Of a DNA stretch of 64,000 nt, positions 37,044 through 45,860 are shown one piece after another. Positions within the stretch are counted from its first letter, which is position 1. Each line of letters opens with the position of its first letter. A program made the translations under genes and the position numbers. The notes under the pieces were generated by a model. The model saw only the letters and a program-made list of their open reading frames with translations, had not been told where the DNA came from and made no database searches. The DNA is from Pseudomonas sp. 14P_8.1_Bac3. GTDB taxonomy: Bacteria; Pseudomonadota; Gammaproteobacteria; Pseudomonadales; Pseudomonadaceae. The stretch covers positions 104,963 through 168,962 of the forward strand of contig NZ_JANLOD010000033.1 of the NCBI RefSeq assembly GCF_025466085.1. The letters run 5' to 3'.

Positions 37044-37922
37044 TTAGCTGCCCCAGACTCTTTGGGGCCTTGGGGCTTCGGCGAGGATGGCATCCACGGC
37101 CGCGCCGATTTCTTCGACTTTCCACAGCGCGCCCTTGTCGCGGGTGACGCCCGTGCGCCAGCCATCCCCCAGGGAGATGCGACCGCCCTGGCTTTCGAAC
37201 ACCTGACCGGTGACGTGGGCCGATTGCGTGCTGCCCAGCCACACCACCAGCGGCGCGACGTTTTCGGCGGCCCAGGCGTCGAAGCTGCCGTCCTCCGGCT
37301 TCTTGACCACCTCCGGCATGGCGCTTTCGGTCATCGAGGTACGGGCGGCCGGAGCCAGCGCGTTGGCGGTAACGCCGTAGCGGGCCAGTTCCGCCGCTTG
37401 CACCAGGGTCAGCGCAGCGATGCCGCCCTTGGCCGCTGAATAATTCGACTGCCCCACCGAGCCCTGCAGGCCGGCACCGGAGCTGGTGTTGATGATCCGC
37501 GCGTCGACCGGCTGGCCGGCCTTGGCCTGATCGCGCCAGCGGCGACCGAGGATGTTGGCCAGGCAGTAATGACCCTTGAGGTGCACACGCATGACCATGT
37601 CCCAGTCCTCCTCACTGAGGCTGATGAACATGCGATCGCGCAATACGCCGGCGTTATTGATCAGCACATGGACCTCGCCGAACGCCGCCAATGCCGCATC
37701 CACGATGCGTTGCGCGGTGGCCAGGGTGGTGATGTCGTCGCTGTTGGCGATGGCCTGGCCACCCTGGGCGCGGATCTCGTCTGCCACCGCTTCGGCGGCC
37801 TCGGCGCGGATATCGTTGACCAGCACCTTGGCGCCCTCGGCCGCGAACGCCAGGGCGTAGGCCCGACCAAGCCCGCCACCCGCCCCCGTGATAATCACCG
37901 TACGATCGGTACACGTAGCCAT
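37044..37922 (-). CDS. SDR family dehydrogenase (Rv3548c-like, C/D-ring pathway)
   Basis: 292 residues. The N-terminal Rossmann motif is TGAGGGLGRAYALAFAAEGAKVLVND; the catalytic residues are in INTSSGAGLQGSVGQSNYSAAKGG (Ser, Tyr, Lys). The C-terminal part resembles the dehydrogenase domain of peroxisomal multifunctional enzyme 2 (17-beta-HSD4). M. tuberculosis has a related SDR (Rv3548c) next to echA20 in the KstR2 regulon. It is the last gene of the ten-gene hsaC operon and probably oxidises a 3-hydroxyacyl-CoA of C/D-ring breakdown. Confidence 0.83.
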   Translation of the reverse strand: MATCTDRTVIITGAGGGLGRAYALAFAAEGAKVLVNDIRAEAAEAVADEIRAQGGQAIANSDDITTLATAQRIVDAALAAFGEVHVLINNAGVLRDRMFISLSEEDWDMVMRVHLKGHYCLANILGRRWRDQAKAGQPVDARIINTSSGAGLQGSVGQSNYSAAKGGIAALTLVQAAELARYGVTANALAPAARTSMTESAMPEVVKKPEDGSFDAWAAENVAPLVVWLGSTQSAHVTGQVFESQGGRISLGDGWRTGVTRDKGALWKVEEIGAAVDAILAEAPRPQRVWGS

Positions 37923-37983
37923 GTTTTACTCCTTGAAAAATGCGCAGGGCCGCACGCCCGAAGCGGCGGCCCGCCTGAAAAAA

Positions 37984-39135
37984 CTACAGACGCTCGATGA
38001 TCGTCACGTTGGCCTGGCCACCGCCTTCGCACATGGTTTGCAGGCCGTAGCGGCCACCGCTGCATTCCAGTTCGTTCAGCAGCGTGGTCATCAGTCGTGC
38101 CCCGGTGGCGCCCAATGGATGACCCAGGGCAATCGCGCCGCCGTTGACGTTGGTGCGCGCCGGGTCGTAATCCAGCTCCTTCGCCCAGGCCATGACCACC
38201 GAGGCGAAGGCCTCGTTGATCTCCACCCGGTCGATGTCAGCCATGCTCAGACCGCTTTTGGCCAGGGCCCGGCGGGTCGCGGCAATGGGTGCGGTGAGGT
38301 GCCAGATCGGATCGTCGCCGAGCACGGTCAGGTGATGAATCCGCGCCCGCGGGGTCAAGTCGTAACGCTTGAGCGCCGCTTCGGAGACCACCAGCAAGGC
38401 CGCGGAAGCGTCGCACGTCTGGCTGGACACGGCCGCGGTGATCGACGGGAACTGCGGGTCCACCGGTTGCAATTCGGCCATCTTCGCCAGGCTGCTCTGG
38501 CGCGGCGTTTCATCCACCGCCAACCCCTGGCAGGCAACGATTTCCCGGGCAAAGCGTCCGCTGGCGATGGCTGCCAACGCTCGCTCGTGGCTTTGCAGGG
38601 CAAAGGCTTCCATGTGCTCGCGACTGATCTGCCAATGATCGGCAATCCGTTGCGCAGCATAGAACTGGTTGACCGGCTGCTGCCCAAACCGCGCCCGCCA
38701 GCCGACGCTGCCGGAGAACGGATCGGCAAAGCCCAGCGGCTGACCGGCCAGCATCGCGGAAGCAATCGGGATTTGGGTCATGGTCTGCACCCCACCCACC
38801 GCGACCACGTCCTGGGTGCCACTCATCACCGCTTGCGCGGCGAAATGCAGCGCCTGTTGCGATGAACCGCACTGGCGATCCACCGTCGTGCCCGGCACCG
38901 TCAGCGGCAAACCGGCAGCCAGCCAACTGGTGCGGGCGATATCGCCGGCCTGGGAGCCGATGGTATCAACGCAACCGAATATCACGTCGTCGTAGTCCTC
39001 GGCGGGAATCACGTTGCGCCCCACCAGCGCCTTGAGCACATGGGCGCCCAGGTCGATGGCGTGGATCTCGCTCAATGACCCCTTGCGCTTGCCGGTAGGG
39101 CTGCGCAGTGCATCAACAATGTAAGCCTGTGTCAT
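37984..39135 (-). CDS. fadA6: FadA6-like thiolase of steroid C/D-ring degradation
   Basis: 383 residues against 386 in M. tuberculosis FadA6. The nucleophile Cys89 is in TVDRQCGSSQQ, His339 in ALGHPLGATGAR, and Cys369 in GLQTMCEGGG. The stretches GCVDTIGSQAGDIAR, VVAVGGVQTMTQIPI and the C-terminus GLQTMCEGGGQANVTIIERL are almost those of FadA6. It carries out the final thiolytic cleavages after C-ring opening. It is separated by 3 nt from the upstream acyl-CoA dehydrogenase gene, so co-translated. Confidence 0.92.
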   Translation of the reverse strand: MTQAYIVDALRSPTGKRKGSLSEIHAIDLGAHVLKALVGRNVIPAEDYDDVIFGCVDTIGSQAGDIARTSWLAAGLPLTVPGTTVDRQCGSSQQALHFAAQAVMSGTQDVVAVGGVQTMTQIPIASAMLAGQPLGFADPFSGSVGWRARFGQQPVNQFYAAQRIADHWQISREHMEAFALQSHERALAAIASGRFAREIVACQGLAVDETPRQSSLAKMAELQPVDPQFPSITAAVSSQTCDASAALLVVSEAALKRYDLTPRARIHHLTVLGDDPIWHLTAPIAATRRALAKSGLSMADIDRVEINEAFASVVMAWAKELDYDPARTNVNGGAIALGHPLGATGARLMTTLLNELECSGGRYGLQTMCEGGGQANVTIIERL

Positions 39136-39138
39136 GAC

Positions 39139-40197
39139 TCATTCCTCGAAAGTGTGTCCCGGCCCCAGGCGGGTGGCGTCGGCGAACAGGTAGTCGCTGA
39201 CCCGGTCTTTATGAAAACCGCGGTCGCCCCAGGACGCATCAAGGGCCCAGGCGCGCTTCATGAACATCTGCAGGTCCACTTCCCAGGTGTATCCCATCGC
39301 ACCGTGCACCTGGATGCCCTTGCGAGCCGCGATCCAGCTCGCCTCGTTGGCGGCCAGGCGCGCCTGCGAGACCTGCACGCCAGCGTTGGCATCACCGCGG
39401 GCCAAGGCATGGGCGGCGCGGTACAACACCGGTTTGGCCTGTTCGATGTAACGGGCCACATCGGCCAGGTGATGCTTGACCGCCTGGAAACTGCCGATCG
39501 GCTTGCCGAACTGTTTGCGCTGGGCCACGTAGTCCACCGACAGATCCAGCATGCGCTGCGCCAGCCCCAGCAATTGCCCGGCCACCGACAGTGCGCCACG
39601 GTCCAGCAGGCGATCGCGCAAGGTGCTGCCCAGCTCGCCGCTGGCCACACAAGTGGCCGGCGACGGAGTCCAGGTCACCCGGCCCAGGCGCCGCGAGGCA
39701 TCGATGCTTGAATGATTGTCCACGGTCACCTGGGAACGCGGCACCACGTGGATGTCGTCGCCGTCGGTGAGGATCAGCACTTCAGCCAGCTGCGCGTCGC
39801 TGACCAGGGCATTGACCGGATGACCGATCGCCATGCGCAAGCTGCCGTCGGCAATTCGCGGCAACAGGTCGGCACGAACCGGGTGCTGCGCGGGCAGACC
39901 GGCGAGCAGGCCGCTGGCAACGTAGGCGGTGTCGGCCAATGAGTCGGGAATGGCGTAGTAACCCAGCTCTTGCGTCATCAGTGCCCAGGTCACATCGTCC
40001 ATGCCCAGGCCTCCTTCGGCCTCGGGCACCGACAAGGCGGTCAGTCCCTGGCCGGCGATCTTGTTGCGCAGGTCACGGGAGCGCCCGACATCGGTTTCCC
40101 AGATTTCCCGGAGCATTTCCGGCGCGGCCTCGGTCATCAGGAAACGGCTGATGGCTTCGCGGAACGCCAACTGGTCGTCGTTAAAAGTGAAGTCCAT
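39139..40197 (-). CDS. Acyl-CoA dehydrogenase, small subunit of a steroid-type heteromeric enzyme
   Basis: 352 residues, shorter than a normal acyl-CoA dehydrogenase and diverged in the substrate region. It keeps the C-terminal FAD block RKQFGKPIGSFQAVKHHLADVA and ...IQVHGAMGYTWEVDLQMFMKRAW. In steroid degraders, dehydrogenases acting on bulky CoA esters are alpha2-beta2 enzymes encoded by adjacent genes; this gene and the next upstream one (9-nt gap) form such a pair. Likely counterparts are FadE31/FadE32/FadE33 of the KstR2 regulon; which of them cannot be fixed by eye. Confidence 0.83.
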   Translation of the reverse strand: MDFTFNDDQLAFREAISRFLMTEAAPEMLREIWETDVGRSRDLRNKIAGQGLTALSVPEAEGGLGMDDVTWALMTQELGYYAIPDSLADTAYVASGLLAGLPAQHPVRADLLPRIADGSLRMAIGHPVNALVSDAQLAEVLILTDGDDIHVVPRSQVTVDNHSSIDASRRLGRVTWTPSPATCVASGELGSTLRDRLLDRGALSVAGQLLGLAQRMLDLSVDYVAQRKQFGKPIGSFQAVKHHLADVARYIEQAKPVLYRAAHALARGDANAGVQVSQARLAANEASWIAARKGIQVHGAMGYTWEVDLQMFMKRAWALDASWGDRGFHKDRVSDYLFADATRLGPGHTFEE

Positions 40198-40206
40198 GGC
40201 GGCTCC

Positions 40207-41370
40207 TTATTTCGGCAGGCCGAGCATCCGCTCGGCAATGATGTTGCGCTGGATTTCATTGGTGCCGGCATAGATCGGGCCGGACTGGGCGAACAGAAAG
40301 CCCTCCAGCCAGCCCGCTGCATCACTGGCGTCCGGGCCATTGGTCAGCAGCTCGCCGCGCGTACCGAGAATGCGCATGGCGGTTTCGTGCATCTTCAGGT
40401 CCAGCTCCGACCAGATGATTTTGTTGATGCTCGACTCGGCGCCGATCTGCTCGCCCTGACTCAAGCGGCCGACGGTGTGGTAGGCCGACAAGGCGTAGGC
40501 TTCGGCGCCCATCCAGGTCTCCAGCACGGCATCGCGCAAGCCCGGGTCGCGGTCGGCGCTGGCGCGGTGCGCCTTGTACAGTTCAACCAGTTTGCGTGCC
40601 GTGGCCTGGAAGCGTGCCGGTGAACGCAACAGCAGGCCGCGCTCGAAACCGGCGGTGGCCATTGCCACATGCCAGCCCTGTCCTTCCGCACCGATGCGGT
40701 TGGCCACCGGCACCCGCACGTCGTCGAAAAACACCTCGGCGAACGCGTCCTTGCCGTTGAGTGCCTTGATCGGGCGAATGCTCACCCCCGGCGTGTCCAG
40801 CGGCACCATGACGAACGACAGGCCGTGGTGACGGGTCGATCCCGGTTCACTGCGGAACAGGCCGAACAGCCAGTCGGCGTAGATCGCCCGGGTCGACCAG
40901 GTTTTCTGCCCATTGATCACATAATGGTCGCCGTCGAGCACGGCCTTGCTAGTGATCGCCGCCATGTCGGAGCCGGCGTTGGGCTCGGACCAGCCTTGCG
41001 CCCACATGTCCAGGCTGGCCGCCATGCGCGGCAGGAAGCGCTGCTTCTGCTCCGGCGTACCGAATTCCATCAGGGTCGGCCCCAGCAGCAACTGGCCGTT
41101 CTGGTTGACACGCATCGGTGCCCCGGCGCCGTAATATTCTTCTTCGAAAATCAGCCACTCGATCAGGTCGCAACCCCGACCGCCCAGTTCGGCCGGCCAC
41201 ATCACCATCGACCAGCGGCTTTCGAACAGCTTGGCCTCCCAGGCCCGATGCTGCTCGAAGCCTTCGCGGGTGTCGTAGCTGGCCAGCGGCTCGGCAGGCA
41301 GATTGGCCGCGAGCCAGGCGCGCACCTCGGCGCGAAAGGCGTTTTGCTTGGGGGTAAAAGTCAGGTCCAT
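40207..41370 (-). CDS. Acyl-CoA dehydrogenase, large subunit of a steroid-type heteromeric enzyme
   Basis: 387 residues. FAD-binding motifs WSEPNAGSDMAAI and INGQKTWSTRAIYADWLFGLFR and the C-terminal GPIYAGTNEIQRNIIAERMLGLP are intact. It pairs with the 352-residue subunit immediately downstream. It probably dehydrogenates a CoA ester formed after C-ring opening (FadE32-like role) or of the side chain. It sits between echA20 and the second subunit gene in the hsaC operon. Confidence 0.85.
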   Translation of the reverse strand: MDLTFTPKQNAFRAEVRAWLAANLPAEPLASYDTREGFEQHRAWEAKLFESRWSMVMWPAELGGRGCDLIEWLIFEEEYYGAGAPMRVNQNGQLLLGPTLMEFGTPEQKQRFLPRMAASLDMWAQGWSEPNAGSDMAAITSKAVLDGDHYVINGQKTWSTRAIYADWLFGLFRSEPGSTRHHGLSFVMVPLDTPGVSIRPIKALNGKDAFAEVFFDDVRVPVANRIGAEGQGWHVAMATAGFERGLLLRSPARFQATARKLVELYKAHRASADRDPGLRDAVLETWMGAEAYALSAYHTVGRLSQGEQIGAESSINKIIWSELDLKMHETAMRILGTRGELLTNGPDASDAAGWLEGFLFAQSGPIYAGTNEIQRNIIAERMLGLPK

Positions 41371-41379
41371 GGCGTTACC

Positions 41380-42132
41380 TCAGAACTTGGCGTCGCGTTT
41401 TTCGACGAAGGCCCGGCGCGTTTCGGCGGAATCGGGGCTGCTATAGGCCTGCAGGGTGAAGCCCTGCTCCCAGCGGTATTTGTCCTCCAGGTTGCCGTCT
41501 TCGATACCGTTCAAGGCTTCCTTGGCGAGGCGGATCATGGCGGGGCTCTTTTCGGCGATTTTCGCGGCGATGCCGAGGGCGGTTTCGCGCAGTTGTTCCT
41601 TGCTCACGATGCGCTCGATGAAGCCGTACTGAAGGGCCTCGCGGGCGCCGATGGTGTCGCCGGTGAAGAACAGGTAACGGACTTTTTGCACCGGGAACAG
41701 GCGCTGCAAATGCGCACCGCCGCCCATGGCACCACGGTCGACTTCCGGCAGGGCGAAGGTGGCGCATTCGGCGGCGAGGACGATGTCTGCGGCCCCGGTG
41801 ATGCCGATGCCGCCACCCAGGACGAAACCATGGACCGCGACAATCACCGGCACCGGGTTGCGATGCACAGCCTTGAAGGTGGCGTAGTTGCCGGCGTTGA
41901 CCGCGACGATTCGCTCCGGGTGCTTGTCCAGTTCCTTGATATCGACCCCGGCGCAGAAGCCCCGGCCTTCGGCGCGGATGACGATCACCCGCACGTCTGG
42001 GTCGGCCCCGAGGGCTTCGATCTCCCGCGCCAGTGCATGCCATTCATGGCTATCTAGGGCATTGACCGGGGGCTTGGCGATCACCAGCTCAGCGATCCCC
42101 TGATTGAGTTGTGTCGTAAATGCCTGGTTCAC
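41380..42132 (-). CDS. echA20: EchA20-like ring-opening crotonase
   Basis: 250 residues, starting at GTG 42132 which overlaps the ipdC stop (GTGA). Crotonase family; strong agreement with M. tuberculosis EchA20: RAEGRGFCAGVDIKEL, GGGIGITGAADIVLAAECATFALPEVDRGAMGGGAHL, RLAKEALN. EchA20 hydrolytically opens ring D of the CoA-linked C/D-ring intermediate. The Glu of ALPEVDRG is kept while the other usual crotonase Glu is replaced by Gly, as in EchA20. The ring-opening role is known for the actinobacterial enzyme; here it is inferred by homology. Confidence 0.92.
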   Translation of the reverse strand: MNQAFTTQLNQGIAELVIAKPPVNALDSHEWHALAREIEALGADPDVRVIVIRAEGRGFCAGVDIKELDKHPERIVAVNAGNYATFKAVHRNPVPVIVAVHGFVLGGGIGITGAADIVLAAECATFALPEVDRGAMGGGAHLQRLFPVQKVRYLFFTGDTIGAREALQYGFIERIVSKEQLRETALGIAAKIAEKSPAMIRLAKEALNGIEDGNLEDKYRWEQGFTLQAYSSPDSAETRRAFVEKRDAKF

Positions 42133-43241
42133 AGGGGTTCTCCAATACTGGCGGGATGGTTCGAGGGACTGGGCTGGCTGCGCGCCAGAAGCGCGTCCAG
42201 ACAGTGCTGGGCCTCGCTGGCGATGCCTTCGATGACCTCACGGCAACTGAGCAGCTCGCCGATGGCCGCCGCGACCTGGCCGCTGGGCAAGATGCCCTCG
42301 TCCGGGGCGCCATCGACCATCGAGCGTTGCAACAGCACCGGTTGATTGGCGGCCATCACCACCTGCGACAGCGTCGAGGCGTCTTCACGCACGGCCCGGA
42401 TGAAGACCGAGGCCATGTGCCCCAGGCTCATGCCGGTCTGCTGCTTCCACTGCCAGGCGCTACCCAGGGCAATGCGCAGGCGACCGAACGGACCCGCCTG
42501 TTCCAGATGATTGATGAAACGGTTTTCGATCATGCGGTGGCGCATGCCGTCCACTGCCGTGGTCACGCGCACCTGCTGCGGATCGTTGACTTTCAGGTAG
42601 CGTTCCAGGGTCGTGGACGGCGTCGGCGATTCGCGGGTCATGAGAAAGCGCGTGCCCATGGCGATACCGGCGCCACCGGCCGCCAGCACCGAGGCCAGGC
42701 CACGGCCGGTGGCATACCCCCCCGCCGCGATCACGGGCACCTTGACCGCCGCCAGTACTTGCGGCAACAGGATCGAACTGGGCACGCCGCCGGTGTGGCC
42801 ACCGCCCTCGCCGCCCTGGACGGTAATCAGGTCGGCCCCCAGTTCCACCGCCTTGAGCGCATGTTTCAGCGCGCCCACGGTGGGAATGCACAGCACGTTG
42901 GCCGCCTTGAAACGGGCGATGGTGTGTTTGTCCGGACCGCGTCCGTAGCTCACGGCACGCAGGCGATACTGGATCGCCAGGTCGACGCACTGTGCGGCAT
43001 TGTCCTGGAACATGTGGAAATTGAGGCCAAAGTTGCTGCCGCCGGTGACATCGATCACCTTGCGGATCTCGCCTTCCAGCTCATCGGCCGCGATGGTCGC
43101 TCCCGCCAGGAAGCCGAAGCCCCCGGCCTGGGTCGTGGCGATCACTAGGTTCGCATCGGCGACCCAGCCCATGGCGGTCTGGACAATCGGGTAACGGCAA
43201 CCAAGGGCCTCAGTCAGCGGCGTATCGAGCCAGCGATTCAT
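42129..43241 (-). CDS. ipdC: IpdC-like flavin-dependent oxidoreductase of C/D-ring degradation
   Basis: 370 residues of the nitronate monooxygenase/2-nitropropane dioxygenase barrel fold. It would be called a nitronate monooxygenase by automatic annotation, but the sequence follows M. tuberculosis IpdC (Rv3553): TPLTEALGCRYPIVQTAMGWVADANLV, IVQGGEGGGHTG-type loop, VIAAGGYATGRGLASVLAAGGAGIAMGTRFLMT, VMAANQPVLL, LPSGQVAAAIGELLSC. IpdC works on the CoA ester just before EchA20. The gene overlaps both neighbours (ATGA with the crotonase upstream, GTGA with echA20), which supports tight co-translation. Confidence 0.92.
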   Translation of the reverse strand: MNRWLDTPLTEALGCRYPIVQTAMGWVADANLVIATTQAGGFGFLAGATIAADELEGEIRKVIDVTGGSNFGLNFHMFQDNAAQCVDLAIQYRLRAVSYGRGPDKHTIARFKAANVLCIPTVGALKHALKAVELGADLITVQGGEGGGHTGGVPSSILLPQVLAAVKVPVIAAGGYATGRGLASVLAAGGAGIAMGTRFLMTRESPTPSTTLERYLKVNDPQQVRVTTAVDGMRHRMIENRFINHLEQAGPFGRLRIALGSAWQWKQQTGMSLGHMASVFIRAVREDASTLSQVVMAANQPVLLQRSMVDGAPDEGILPSGQVAAAIGELLSCREVIEGIASEAQHCLDALLARSQPSPSNHPASIGEPL

Positions 43242-44146
43242 TGGCTTTTGTCCTCGGCCCGCTTGTTCGCTTGCGCCATGCCCCTGGCATCGAAACCGCC
43301 CAGTTTGTCCCCGGACAACAATTCGTTATGGGCATGGGCAAAGTGGTGCCAGGCGAACACGGCATCCATGGCCGTGCGTTTGCCTTGCAAGTCCTCGACG
43401 TGGTTGATCGCCTGTTTGGTCAGGGCCAGACCCATGCGCGGCTGACGGGCGATACCGGCCGCCAGGGCATAGGTGGCTTGTTCCAGTTCGGCGAACGGCA
43501 CCAACCGATTGACCATGCCCACCTGCCAGGCGCGGGTGGCGCTCATACGGTCACCCGTGAAGAGAAACTCCTTGGCCAGACGCGGGTTCATTTCGTAGGG
43601 ATGGGCAAAGTACTCCACCCCCGGAATGCCCATGCGCACCACCGGATCCTGGAAGAACGCGTCATCGCTGGCGACGATCAGGTCGCAGACCCAGGCCAGC
43701 ATCAGCCCGCCCGCGATGCACGCACCGTGCACCATGGCGATGGTCGGCTTGGGCAACTCGCGCCAGCGTCGGCACATGCCCAGGTACACCTCCTGCTCGC
43801 GGGCATACAGCTGCTCGCCGCCGGGCTTGTTGGTGTGGTCCCACCACAGGTGCGCGCGCTCGAATGGCTTGTCGATATCGCGCCCCGGCGTACCGATGTC
43901 ATGCCCCGCCGAGAAATGCTTGCCGTTGCCGCGCAGGACGATGACCTTGACGCTGTCGTCGTCCACGGCCTGGCGCAGGGCAGCATCGAGGGCGTAGGTC
44001 ATCTGCGAGTTTTGCGCGTTGTTGAACGTCGGCCGGTTCAGCGTCAGCGTGGCGATACCCTCGGCCACGCTGTACAGCACCGGGGTGTCCGTCTCGTAGA
44101 CGGCGTTGTCCTGGCGGACGATGAATTCACTGTCGCTGCTGTGCAT
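43238..44146 (-). CDS. Crotonase family protein with altered active site
   Basis: 302 residues, longer at both ends than a standard enoyl-CoA hydratase. The oxyanion-hole segment is present (GKHFSAGHDIG) and CIAGGLMLAWVCDLIVASDDAFFQDPVVRMGIPGVEYF is the active-site region. At the positions of the two catalytic Glu of classical enoyl-CoA hydratase there are Met and Val. The enzyme may therefore be an isomerase, hydrolase or C-C lyase rather than a hydratase. Located between ipdB and ipdC with tight spacing; no direct M. tuberculosis partner is obvious to me. Confidence 0.8.
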   Translation of the reverse strand: MHSSDSEFIVRQDNAVYETDTPVLYSVAEGIATLTLNRPTFNNAQNSQMTYALDAALRQAVDDDSVKVIVLRGNGKHFSAGHDIGTPGRDIDKPFERAHLWWDHTNKPGGEQLYAREQEVYLGMCRRWRELPKPTIAMVHGACIAGGLMLAWVCDLIVASDDAFFQDPVVRMGIPGVEYFAHPYEMNPRLAKEFLFTGDRMSATRAWQVGMVNRLVPFAELEQATYALAAGIARQPRMGLALTKQAINHVEDLQGKRTAMDAVFAWHHFAHAHNELLSGDKLGGFDARGMAQANKRAEDKSQ

Positions 44147-44162
44147 GCTCGCTGTCCTTGCC

Positions 44163-44960
44163 TCAGGCCGTACGGATACCGGGCGGGTTGCCCTTGATCG
44201 CCGTGGCGCGGTAATCGTGTGGATCGAGCCGGCGGATCAGCGCCAACTGCTCACCGGTGGGGTGTGCCGTTTCGTGCAGCTGTGCGGACTTGAGCAACGG
44301 GAAGCCGGTGTTGTCCTGGACCTGCTCGAAGCTCACGCCGGGGTGCAGCGAGCGCACTTGCACCGCCCGTTCCGGACCATTGAAATCGAGCACGCACAGG
44401 TCGCTGACCACGCAATGGATGTCCATCAAGTCGCGGCGCGCGCCTTCAGGCCAGCGCTCGGCCTTGAAGCCGACACCGGAGACCATGTCCACTTCGCCGC
44501 TGACGAACACCCGGGTGTTATGGCTGGGCACAAAGAACGAGTTGAGGTGGTTGATGCTGTTGCCCGGCAGGCCGCGCACACCGAGGATCGCGGTCTTGGG
44601 CTTTTGATAGTCGCCGACGCAGGACAGGTTGGTCTGGCCCCAGCGGTCGATCTGGGTCGGCCCGATCATCGCGTGACGACGCCCGCCCCACACGCATTCG
44701 AAGACCCGTTCGAAGGACATATAGCCCGAGTAACGCGGCACGTAGTCACCGCGCGGGCCCAGGGGAATCGGTTCCTCGACCAGGAATGCCTCGCTGTCGG
44801 TCATCAGCAATTGCGGGCTATGGGTCAGTTTGGCCAGGCTCGCGCCCAGGCGCGGGATCACGCCCAGGCCGGAGGCAATCACCTCACCATTGCCGCGCCA
44901 GGCTTCGCTGGCGGCGACGATCATCAGTTCAGCGAGGGTGAAATCACAGGTTGCAGACAT
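44163..44960 (-). CDS. ipdB: IpdB-like beta subunit of the C-ring hydrolase (CoA-transferase fold)
   Basis: 265 residues. CoA-transferase family I beta fold with LMTDSEAFLVEEP, GRRHAMIGPTQIDRWGQTNLSCVG, GVRGLPGNSINHLNSFFVPSHNTRVFVSGEVDMVSGVGF and SLHPGVSFEQVQDNTGFPL, each matching M. tuberculosis IpdB. IpdAB is not a CoA-transferase: the pair hydrolyses ring C of the cyclohexenone-CoA intermediate. The catalytic residue of that reaction lies in IpdA. It follows ipdA by 12 nt. Confidence 0.92.
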   Translation of the reverse strand: MSATCDFTLAELMIVAASEAWRGNGEVIASGLGVIPRLGASLAKLTHSPQLLMTDSEAFLVEEPIPLGPRGDYVPRYSGYMSFERVFECVWGGRRHAMIGPTQIDRWGQTNLSCVGDYQKPKTAILGVRGLPGNSINHLNSFFVPSHNTRVFVSGEVDMVSGVGFKAERWPEGARRDLMDIHCVVSDLCVLDFNGPERAVQVRSLHPGVSFEQVQDNTGFPLLKSAQLHETAHPTGEQLALIRRLDPHDYRATAIKGNPPGIRTA

Positions 44961-44972
44961 AGTCGCTAATCC

Positions 44973-45851
44973 TCAGAACACGGGAAGGGGCAAGGCGCCC
45001 ATGGAATCGGCACCGCCGTTCTGTGCCTGATAGGCCTGCTCGCCACCGGCGATGTAGGTCTGCACATAGTCCTGCCAGCCGTTTTCCGCCTGACTGCTGG
45101 CGACATAAGCCTTGAGGTGCTTCATGTCCCAGCCATAGTCGGGCGCGCAGGTCGTCGGGTGGGCGCCGAGGGGCGCGTGCACCACGCCGCTCACCAGGTA
45201 ACGTTCGAACGTGTTGAAGCGAGCCTGATCGGCGCTCAGTTCAAGACGCTCTTCAAGGCGTTCGCACGAGACAAAACACTGCTGGGCGGCGCGGGCGAAC
45301 AGGTGATCGAAATACGGGTCAGGCCCGGTCACCAGGCAGTTGCCCAGGCGATCGGCAACGTTGACATGCAGGAACGCGACGTCGAGGTTGAGTGCCGGCA
45401 TCGCCAACAGCACCTCGCCGTCGGCGTAAGGCGACTGAACAGTCTTCAGGTCCGGATTCAAGCGCGTGACGTCGGTGGCCAGGCCGCAACGGGTAGGCAG
45501 GAACGGCAGGCGCATGCCGGCGGCGCGCAGGCCCCACTGGAACATGCCTTCGTCCAGCTCCAGCAACTCCAGCTCGCCGGCCTCACGGGCCTTGCGGTAG
45601 TAAGGCTCCAGTGGAATGGCGTCGAGGGTGGCAAAGCCGAACACCAGTTTCCTGACCTTGCCGGCGGCACACAACATGCCCACTTCCGGGCCGCCGTAGG
45701 CGACCACTGTCAGGTCCTTGACCTCCGAGCGCAGGATCTCGCGCACGATCGCCATCGGCTTGCGCCGTGGGCCCCAACCACCGAAACCGATGGTCATGCC
45801 ATCGCGCAATTGAGCGACCGCATCGGCCGCTGTCAGTTGTTTGTTCATCAT
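44973..45851 (-). CDS. ipdA: IpdA-like alpha subunit of the C-ring hydrolase (CoA-transferase fold)
   Basis: 292 residues, same length as M. tuberculosis IpdA. Matching blocks: AVAQLRDGMTIGFGGWGPRRKPMAIVREILRSEVKDLTVVAYGGPEVGMLCAAGKVRKLVFGFATLD, ELDEGMFQWGLRAAGMRLPFLPTRCGL, LLAMPALNLDVAFLHVNVAD, and TTCAPDYGWD. Together with IpdB it opens the last steroid ring (C) by hydrolysis of a CoA-activated beta-diketone. AGGAA stands 5 nt before the ATG. It is second in the hsaC operon. Confidence 0.93.
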   Translation of the reverse strand: MMNKQLTAADAVAQLRDGMTIGFGGWGPRRKPMAIVREILRSEVKDLTVVAYGGPEVGMLCAAGKVRKLVFGFATLDAIPLEPYYRKAREAGELELLELDEGMFQWGLRAAGMRLPFLPTRCGLATDVTRLNPDLKTVQSPYADGEVLLAMPALNLDVAFLHVNVADRLGNCLVTGPDPYFDHLFARAAQQCFVSCERLEERLELSADQARFNTFERYLVSGVVHAPLGAHPTTCAPDYGWDMKHLKAYVASSQAENGWQDYVQTYIAGGEQAYQAQNGGADSMGALPLPVF

Positions 45852-45860
45852 GACAATTCC

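Noticed and set aside
40669..42057. A 462-codon open frame on the plus strand
   Set aside because: Antisense to an acyl-CoA dehydrogenase gene and echA20, with no family match; shadow of third-position GC.
42129..43241. Annotation as nitronate monooxygenase
   Set aside because: The fold is the same, but long shared blocks and the neighbours identify it as IpdC of steroid C/D-ring degradation.
44163..45851. Annotation as a 3-oxoacid CoA-transferase pair
   Set aside because: Sequence and context match IpdA/IpdB, whose known reaction is ring hydrolysis and not CoA transfer.
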